6,032 bases of DNA, taken from a bacterium. GTDB lineage: Bacteria > Ratteibacteria > UBA8468 > B48-G9 > JAFGKM01. Under the pieces are notes generated by a model. The model did no database searches, was not told where the DNA came from, and worked only from the letters and a program-made list of their open reading frames with translations. Numbering within the stretch: position 1 is the first letter of the stretch; the number at the start of each line of letters is the position of its first letter. The stretch is taken from the NCBI GenBank assembly GCA_021157805.1, contig JAGGVW010000248.1, forward strand, positions 1 to 6,032, read 5' to 3'. Shown piece by piece: positions 1-4,734 of this stretch. A program made the translations under genes and the position numbers.

Positions 1-132
1 ATCTGTTACAATAATAATTTCTCCATTTTCTCCATTTAAAGGAAGAAAACAGTTTCTTTTTAAAAAATTATATGGAAAGAGATTTAAAACTTCAGGCTCT
101 ATTTTTTCTTCAAGATTTTCAATTTTTTCCAT
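1..132 (-). CDS. gspE: GspE/PilB-family assembly ATPase, N-terminal fragment (3' end outside window)
   Basis: The first 44 codons of a gene run off the low end of the window. The visible protein starts MEKIENLEEKIEPEVLNLF and contains PYNFLKRNCFLPL followed by GENGEIIIVTD. This matches the N-terminal domain of type II/IV assembly ATPases, in which a Pro-x-x-x-hydrophobic-Lys/Arg-Arg segment is followed by hydrophobic-Pro-Leu and a strand ending near an Asp (usually a DP turn). The ATPase would act at the cytoplasmic face of the inner membrane to drive pseudopilin or pilin assembly. The Walker motifs lie outside the window, so catalytic competence cannot be judged. The ATG overlaps the secretin stop (TGA at 121-119) by 14 bases in a different frame and is preceded by AGGG. 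The gspD-gspE order is common in type II loci, so gspE is favoured over pilB, but the fragment does not separate them. Confidence 0.7.
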   Translation of the reverse strand, partial: MEKIENLEEKIEPEVLNLFPYNFLKRNCFLPLNGENGEIIIVTD

Positions 133-1738
133 TTTTCCCTTTATTATTCTGGTTGAAAATTTTTTCCTTCTCTTTCTTTATTTTCTCTGCCTGTTCAAAA
201 GTACTTATTATATGTGGTGTAATAAAAATTAAAAGATTTGTTTTAACACTTTTCTTTGATTCTTTTCTGAATAATTTCCCCAATCCTGGTATATCTCCTA
301 AAAACGGAACTTTAACTATTGAATTTTCTGTATCATTTCTCATTAGTCCGCCAAGAACAACTGTTTTGTTATTTGGGACTATTAAAGTTGTATCGGCTGA
401 CCTTTTTGCTGTTGTTGGTGCTTCAGGGAGTCCTCCTTCAACAAGTTTTGTTACTTCCTGAGATATTTTTAATTTTACATATTTATCCTGGCTTATCTGT
501 GGAGTTATTTTAAGAACAATTCCAACATCTTTATAATCATAACTTTTAATTACATCTCCTGTTCCCCCTGTGGATGACTGAACAAATCTTGTTTCTTTCA
601 GATAAGGAATATTCTCACTAACATTTATTATTGCTTCCTGATTGTCTGCTGTCATTATTTGAGGAGTTGAAAGAATATTGAAATGAGTATCCTTGGCGTA
701 CATATTTATTAAAGCACCGACACTTAAAGGAAAAGTTAAATCTCCTTTATACATTGCAATTGACAACCCTTCTGGTGGAACTCCTGTTGTTGCATAATTT
801 TCAAGAGTTCCTAAATTTGTTCCAGCAGCACCGGTATATTTTTCGTTTTTGAATTTTTTAGATGTAGCCCATTCTATTCCAAGTTCTTTTGTTTTATCAT
901 ATGTAACTTCAGCAATTAATGCCTCAATTAAAACCTGATTTGTAAGAACATCAAGTTCTTTTATTATTTTTTCTATTTCAGGAAAATCCTCTGGGTCAGC
1001 ATGAACAATTAAAGAATTTGTTGACTTTGCTGCTACAACTGATGGATGGATTGGAACTTTTCCTGAAACTCTTCTTGTTATTATTCTTGTTTTTTTTGAA
1101 AGAATTTGAGTTAAAATTTTTGCTACTTCTTCACTATCAGCATTTTCAAGGCGGTATATTCTGAATTCTTCTTTCCCACTTGGTGCCGGAGTATCTATTT
1201 TTTTTATTATTTCAAGCAATTTTTTAACATTTTCTCCATAATCAGCAATTATTAAACTATTTGTTCTTGAATCAACTGTTATCTGTCCTCCTTTTGAAAT
1301 ATAAGGATTTAAAATATGAGATATTGTTTCTGAAGGATAATACTTTAAAGGTACAATTTGAATTAAATAATCCTCTAACTTATCTTCAGGTATATCTCCA
1401 ACATTTATTATTTTTGTCCTTGCTTTTCCATCTGAAACAGGCACTATATATGAAATATTATTCTTTTTTATAACTGTATAACCATAAAGAGAAAGAACTG
1501 TTTTAAAAATCTGGTCTATTTGTTCTACAGGGACTGACTTATTTGAATAAATAGTTACATTTCCTCTTACAGCCGGGTCTATAACATAATTTTCTTTTAC
1601 AAATTCCCCAACAAATTTAATAAATGTTTTTATATCAACATTATTAAAATTTAAAACAAAATTATCTGCATTTATTGCAATTATCCATATGAAAGCAAAA
1701 AAAAACACTAATTTTCTTAAGAAAATTTTTTTTACCAT
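119..1738 (-). CDS. gspD: Secretin of type II secretion type (GspD-like)
   Basis: This is a second outer-membrane secretin of 539 residues. It has a signal peptide at 1-24 (KKIFLRKLVFFFAFIWIIA) and an N0 domain at about 26-100 with GspD-type features (FNNVDIKTFIKFV, YVIDPAVRGNVTI). Two N1/KH-like domains follow at about 123-185 (DSRTNSLIIADYGENV) and 191-264 (STNSLIVHADPEDFPEIEK), rather than the three of classical GspD. The secretin core spans about 268-511, with QVLIEALIAEV, the signature KVPFLGDIPGLGKLF and NLLIFITPHII. After the core only about 28 charged residues remain, so there is no obvious pilotin-binding S-domain. The start at 1738 is chosen because the signal peptide follows directly and the HEAT gene stops 13 bases earlier. 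An in-frame ATG at 1813 would add 25 charged residues ahead of the signal peptide and overlap the HEAT gene. The ribosome site is weak (GGAAAA at 1747-1742). The ATPase gene overlaps its end, and gspD-gspE adjacency is usual in type II loci. GspD is favoured over PilQ on the N-domain signature. Confidence 0.9.
   Translation of the reverse strand: MVKKIFLRKLVFFFAFIWIIAINADNFVLNFNNVDIKTFIKFVGEFVKENYVIDPAVRGNVTIYSNKSVPVEQIDQIFKTVLSLYGYTVIKKNNISYIVPVSDGKARTKIINVGDIPEDKLEDYLIQIVPLKYYPSETISHILNPYISKGGQITVDSRTNSLIIADYGENVKKLLEIIKKIDTPAPSGKEEFRIYRLENADSEEVAKILTQILSKKTRIITRRVSGKVPIHPSVVAAKSTNSLIVHADPEDFPEIEKIIKELDVLTNQVLIEALIAEVTYDKTKELGIEWATSKKFKNEKYTGAAGTNLGTLENYATTGVPPEGLSIAMYKGDLTFPLSVGALINMYAKDTHFNILSTPQIMTADNQEAIINVSENIPYLKETRFVQSSTGGTGDVIKSYDYKDVGIVLKITPQISQDKYVKLKISQEVTKLVEGGLPEAPTTAKRSADTTLIVPNNKTVVLGGLMRNDTENSIVKVPFLGDIPGLGKLFRKESKKSVKTNLLIFITPHIISTFEQAEKIKKEKEKIFNQNNKGKNGKN
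133..140 (-). promoter_or_regulatory. Ribosome binding site of the ATPase gene, inside the second secretin gene
   Basis: AGGGAAAA on the minus strand directly precedes the ATG at 132 and lies within the last Lys/Asn/Gly codons of the secretin. The same AGGGAAAAATG arrangement starts the first secretin at 4689. It fixes the ATPase start and suggests translational coupling. Confidence 0.65.
1710..1727. repeat. 18-base perfect palindrome just inside the second secretin gene
   Basis: The sequence AATTTTCTTAAGAAAATT reads the same on both strands. It lies 12-29 bases into the coding sequence, over signal-peptide codons. As RNA it could fold into a 7-pair stem with a TTAA loop, but the stem is almost all A-U and the codons are ordinary for Ile-Phe-Leu-Arg-Lys-Leu. 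It may be chance. Confidence 0.5.
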
Positions 1739-1751
1739 ATTTTTTCCAAAA

Positions 1752-2759
1752 TTATCTTCTTCTGCCTTCAATTCCTTCTTCCTGACGTGATTTCTCTTTT
1801 TGAATAAATACATCTATTGCTTTCTGAATTTCTGCTTTTACACTCTTATCCTTTTCTATCTTCAACATATCCATAAGTGTTTTTAGTACCTGTGGATTAT
1901 AATCAAGTTGAGAAATAATTTTTATAGCATTCTTTCTTATTTCAGGATTTGGGTCTTTAAGGTAGGTATATATTGCTGAATCAATCCCCCCAATATATCC
2001 TATATTATTATCCTCATTGTCTTCATTTATATTCCTTCTTAAATAATATTCTATTGAATCAGTAATAACTTTTCTTACTTCAGGGTTTTTCTCATATTTT
2101 AGACGGATGAGGAATGTTCTCAAAGCAAGAAGTTCTTTGAGGTCATTTGTATTATTATTCTCATCATCATTATTGTCATTGTTTGTATTAGAAAAAGCCC
2201 TTTTTGAATAAATTTTTGTTGCATACTTCCTTACCAGAGGGTCAGTATCATCCATAAGTCGTATTAAAGTAGTATCAGTTCCAAATAAAGCATCAAGAGC
2301 AACAGATGCAGTATCTCTTACTTCAGGGTCAGGGTCTGAAAGTAAAGTATAAAGGTCAGGGATGTAAACAACTGCTCCAACACTAGTTGTATTATCATCT
2401 GAATTATCATCATTGTTCCCGATAGAAAACAAGTTTCTTGCTCTACCTTCATTGGTGCCTGAATCATCTCCTGAAGAAGAAATCATACTTCCTGCAATTG
2501 TCTGGATTGTCTGTATTCTTATTTTAGGGTCTGGATGTCTCAACTTTCCAGCAATAATAGTCCTTACAAAGTCATAAACAACTGCTTGTCTATATTCTCC
2601 TCTATTATCATTTCTGTTGTCTCTATTTCCAAATGTGCCTCTTGAACTTCTTCTGGAACTTCTTGAAGAACTGGTTCTTCTTGATGTCTGTGCAATAGAT
2701 GGTATAACCATCCCTATAAAAATCAAAGTAATAAGAAATAACTTAATTTTATTTTTCAT
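1752..2759 (-). CDS. Exported HEAT-repeat protein with Ser/Arg-rich N-terminus and Asp/Asn-rich insertions
   Basis: No established secretion-system family is recognised for this protein. From the ATG at 2759 it has 335 residues. It begins with a signal peptide at 1-23 (KIKLFLITLIFIGMVIPSIA), probably cleaved before Gln24, with no lipobox Cys. Residues 25-40 are only Ser, Arg and Thr, followed by an Asn/Arg/Asp-rich stretch to about 57. Six HEAT-like helical repeats follow at about 59-91, 132-160, 162-187, 207-243, 259-286 and 289-320, carrying HPDPKIR, DPDPEVR, DTDPLVR, EKNPEVR, DPNPEIR and the weaker EKDKSVK. Asp/Asn-rich insertions interrupt the array at about 94-127, 190-206 and 243-259. 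HEAT arrays are protein-binding scaffolds, so a periplasmic scaffold, assembly factor or pilotin-like partner of the flanking secretins is a reasonable inference, not a demonstrated function. A start at 2774 would add five residues but has a poor ribosome site. The stop lies 13 bases before the second secretin, suggesting co-translation. Confidence 0.85.
   Translation of the reverse strand: MKNKIKLFLITLIFIGMVIPSIAQTSRRTSSSRSSRRSSRGTFGNRDNRNDNRGEYRQAVVYDFVRTIIAGKLRHPDPKIRIQTIQTIAGSMISSSGDDSGTNEGRARNLFSIGNNDDNSDDNTTSVGAVVYIPDLYTLLSDPDPEVRDTASVALDALFGTDTTLIRLMDDTDPLVRKYATKIYSKRAFSNTNNDNNDDENNNTNDLKELLALRTFLIRLKYEKNPEVRKVITDSIEYYLRRNINEDNEDNNIGYIGGIDSAIYTYLKDPNPEIRKNAIKIISQLDYNPQVLKTLMDMLKIEKDKSVKAEIQKAIDVFIQKEKSRQEEGIEGRRR
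2142..2192 (-). repeat. AAT/GAT trinucleotide-rich tract encoding an Asp/Asn insertion
   Basis: The coding strand runs through GATGATGAGAATAATAAT and similar triplets, giving 17 codons dominated by Asn and Asp (NTNNDNNDDENNNTND) between the third and fourth HEAT repeats. The triplet structure suggests expansion by slippage, which would keep the reading frame. Confidence 0.65.
2640..2687 (-). repeat. Ser/Arg low-complexity tract
   Basis: Within the HEAT-protein gene, 16 consecutive codons encode eight Ser, six Arg and two Thr, immediately after the predicted signal-peptide cleavage site. At the DNA level it consists of near-repeated GAAGTTC/AGAAGTTC-type units. Confidence 0.75.
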
Positions 2760-2763
2760 TTTT

Positions 2764-2772
2764 ATCACCCCC
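2764..2772 (-). promoter_or_regulatory. Strong ribosome binding site that decides the HEAT-protein start
   Basis: The minus strand reads GGGGGTGAT, eight of nine matches to GGAGGTGAT, the sequence complementary to the 16S rRNA tail. Eight bases (TGATAAAA) lie between the G-run and the ATG at 2759. The alternative ATG at 2774 overlaps this site and has only AAAGAAAA before it. The site therefore favours 2759. Confidence 0.8.
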
Positions 2773-2785
2773 ATTTTTCTTTATA

Positions 2786-2814
2786 GTTATACCCATTTTT
2801 TGTGAAATTGTAAA
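2786..2814 (-). promoter_or_regulatory. Candidate sigma70-like promoter ahead of the HEAT-repeat gene
   Basis: In the gap after the first secretin the minus strand has TTTACA at 2814-2809 and TATAAC at 2791-2786 with 17 bases between them, each hexamer matching five of six consensus positions. A start near 2779 would leave a leader of about 20 bases carrying the full ribosome site of the preferred start at 2759. That geometry is sensible, so this is a somewhat better candidate than the one at 4705-4733, though chance matches are common in AT-rich gaps. Confidence 0.35.
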
Positions 2815-2817
2815 CTA

Positions 2818-4689
2818 TTAAAATTTTTTCAAAATACCAGGTTCAATTTCTTTTTCTGCTTTTTTAACATCAGGTTTACTTACTTCTTCTATTTCTTTAT
2901 ATGTTGTCATTATATGAGGAGTCAAGAATAAAAGAAGTTCGCTTTTTTCAATTCTGTATGTTGGTTTTTTGAATAAGTATCCGAGAATTGGTATTTTTCT
3001 CAAGAATGGCACTCCTGTTTCAATTTTTTCCTCTCTACTCTGTATTAGTCCTCCTATAATAAGTGTTTGCCCATCAAAAAGAGTTACACTTTGGGTTGTT
3101 TCTCTTGAAGAGATAATTGGTTGTTCTGTTTCATAGTGTTGTCCTGCTGCTATTGCACTCAATTTTTTTACTTCAACAAGTCGTGAGTCATAAATATTTA
3201 GATTTAAAAATACACTTCTATTTGTTTGAATTATAGGAGTAATTTCAAATTCTGTTCCCACTTCTTCTTCATAGACAGTAACCGTTTGCTTTGTCCCTGT
3301 TCTTGCACCTGTCTGGGGATTATATGTTTCTTCATATTCAGGGATAATGTATGGATAATTTTGGGTAACACTTATCAAAGCATTTGTTCCATTAAGGCAG
3401 GTAATTTTTGGTGCTTGAATAAGTTTTACATCACCCTGAGTGGCAAGAGCAGAAATTAAAGTATTAACATCTTTGTTTGTTACCCCAAAAGAAAACCCAC
3501 TTGGAAGAGTTGTGGTATCTCCTGGAGTAAAAGCAGGATTATCTCCAAATCTTGGTCCTGTTAAAGTCCCATTAATAACATCTACAAGCCGGGAAGATAT
3601 AAGCCAGTCAATTGCAAGTAAACTTTCAGAAGATGTTCTAATTTCTATAAGTTTTGCTTCAATTAAAACCTGTGATATCGGAGAATCAAGCATTGAAATT
3701 GCTTCTTCTATTCTCTGTGCTGTAGTTGGGTTTTCTATATCCATAATTATTGAGTTTGTTCTTGGGTCTGCAATAATTCTGTCTGTTTTAAATGTATCTC
3801 TCAGTGATTTTGCTATTGAGTTTGCATCTCCATATAAAATTTTAAATACCCTTCTGTTTTGTGCTTTTACAACCTCTGCTTTTTTGTTAAATTCTTCCTC
3901 TGTCATAATTTTAATAACTCCGTTATCTTCAAGATATTTTAAATGATTTGCTTCACATATAAGGTCAAGAACTCTTTTAAGTGGAAGGTCTTTTACATTT
4001 ATTGTTACTCTTCCTTTAATCCCTTTACTTAAAACAATATTTGCACCTGTCAAGTCATATATAAGTTTTAATGTTTGTTCAAGGTCAGCATCTGTAAGAT
4101 TCAGTGTTACAGGTGTCTGCCCTATTTTGCCCAAGGAGACAATTTTTTTCTCCTGCACTTTTTTCTGAATAAGGTCTTCAAGTTGTAATCTTGCTTTATT
4201 TGCAAGTCGTATTGTCTCTGGATATTGTTTTTTATCATAAGCGGTTTTTGCCATCCTTAAAGTGCTTTCAGGAGTTGTCATATCAAAATCAGATATAGAA
4301 TATTTTTTACCTGCATCAGAGAAAAACTGATAAGTGTCAAGTAAAACTCTTTGAGATTCTCTTGCAAGTGCTTCAAGTTCCCCTTCTTTTTTTATTTTAA
4401 CTTCTTTTACTCTTGGTTCTCCAACAACAAACTTTTTCTTAACACCCATTCTTCCAAGCCGACCTTCTGCAACTCTTATATATCTTCTTATCTGGGAAGT
4501 CCTATAAGTTGGATCTTCTGCCTGTATTTCTTTAAATATAGCAATTGCTTCAGCGTAATCTTTATCATAATAGTAAGAAATCGCTTTTCTGTATTTTTCG
4601 TCAAGTTTCTGTCTATCTATTTTCGCATATGTAAGAAATGAAATTATTAAAGAAAATAACACAACAAAATTTAATATTTTTCTATTCAT
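2818..4689 (-). CDS. pilQ: Secretin with TPR-like N-terminal extension (PilQ/GspD family)
   Basis: This is an outer-membrane secretin of 623 residues, expected to form the multimeric channel for a type IV pilus or secreted substrates. It has a signal peptide at 1-22 with likely cleavage after LTYA, then helical TPR-like segments at about 31-62 and 141-175. Next come an N0/STN-type domain at about 194-262 (GRVTINVKDLPLKRVLDLI) and one N1/KH-like domain at about 278-340 (DPRTNSIIMDIENP). The secretin beta domain spans about 341-592, with VLIEAKLIEI, a VTQNYPY gate-type segment, the signature GVPFLRKIPILGYLF and the closing ELLLFLTPHI. No AMIN domain, the usual peptidoglycan-binding module of proteobacterial PilQ, is visible. 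The start is supported by GAGAGGG and the signal peptide. Position directly after a PilP/GspC-like gene suggests these two products pair. The secretin family call is firm; pilQ rather than gspD is an inference from that neighbour and from the single N1 domain. Confidence 0.9.
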   Translation of the reverse strand: MNRKILNFVVLFSLIISFLTYAKIDRQKLDEKYRKAISYYYDKDYAEAIAIFKEIQAEDPTYRTSQIRRYIRVAEGRLGRMGVKKKFVVGEPRVKEVKIKKEGELEALARESQRVLLDTYQFFSDAGKKYSISDFDMTTPESTLRMAKTAYDKKQYPETIRLANKARLQLEDLIQKKVQEKKIVSLGKIGQTPVTLNLTDADLEQTLKLIYDLTGANIVLSKGIKGRVTINVKDLPLKRVLDLICEANHLKYLEDNGVIKIMTEEEFNKKAEVVKAQNRRVFKILYGDANSIAKSLRDTFKTDRIIADPRTNSIIMDIENPTTAQRIEEAISMLDSPISQVLIEAKLIEIRTSSESLLAIDWLISSRLVDVINGTLTGPRFGDNPAFTPGDTTTLPSGFSFGVTNKDVNTLISALATQGDVKLIQAPKITCLNGTNALISVTQNYPYIIPEYEETYNPQTGARTGTKQTVTVYEEEVGTEFEITPIIQTNRSVFLNLNIYDSRLVEVKKLSAIAAGQHYETEQPIISSRETTQSVTLFDGQTLIIGGLIQSREEKIETGVPFLRKIPILGYLFKKPTYRIEKSELLLFLTPHIMTTYKEIEEVSKPDVKKAEKEIEPGILKKF

Positions 4690-4700
4690 TTTTCCCTCTC
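4690..4700 (-). promoter_or_regulatory. Ribosome binding site of the first secretin
   Basis: On the minus strand GAGAGGG followed by AAAA leads directly into the ATG at 4689. The purine-rich GAGG/AGGG core is a good Shine-Dalgarno match, and the AGGGAAAAATG context recurs at the ATPase start at 132. It supports 4689 as the start. Confidence 0.7.
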
Positions 4701-4704
4701 TTTT

Positions 4705-4733
4705 ATTTTAACTGCTATAATGAAAAAAGTCAA
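4705..4733 (-). promoter_or_regulatory. Candidate sigma70-like promoter ahead of the first secretin
   Basis: Just after the stop of the coiled-coil gene, the minus strand reads TTGACT at 4733-4728 and TAAAAT at 4710-4705, separated by exactly 17 bases. Each hexamer matches the consensus at five of six positions. Transcription would begin near 4698, leaving a very short leader that starts in the ribosome site, which argues against it. AT-rich DNA produces such -10 boxes often, so this is only a candidate for internal initiation in an operon that may be read through from upstream. Confidence 0.3.
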
Positions 4734-4734
4734 C

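Noticed and set aside
72..461. Plus-strand open frame rich in Phe and Leu
   Set aside because: It is the antisense of the second secretin's conserved core and has no recognisable domain. The same applies to the other plus-strand open frames at 319-513, 1261-1473, 2617-2805, 3226-3459, 3440-3946, 4351-4641 and 5084-5464.
1739..1813. Longer start for the second secretin at 1813
   Set aside because: It would put 25 charged residues before the signal peptide and overlap the HEAT gene by 62 bases. The ATG at 1738 begins the signal peptide directly.
2031..2192. Direct-repeat array such as CRISPR
   Set aside because: The repetitive appearance comes from AAT/GAT codons for Asn/Asp within an open reading frame; there are no regular repeats with unique spacers.
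2760..2774. ATG at 2774 as the HEAT-protein start
   Set aside because: Its upstream sequence is a poor ribosome site, while the near-perfect GGGGGTGAT serves the ATG at 2759, which also begins a cleaner signal peptide.
2775..2817. Terminator between the first secretin and the HEAT gene
   Set aside because: No stable GC-containing hairpin followed by a T-run on the minus strand is visible; the gap is better explained by a promoter candidate and ribosome site.
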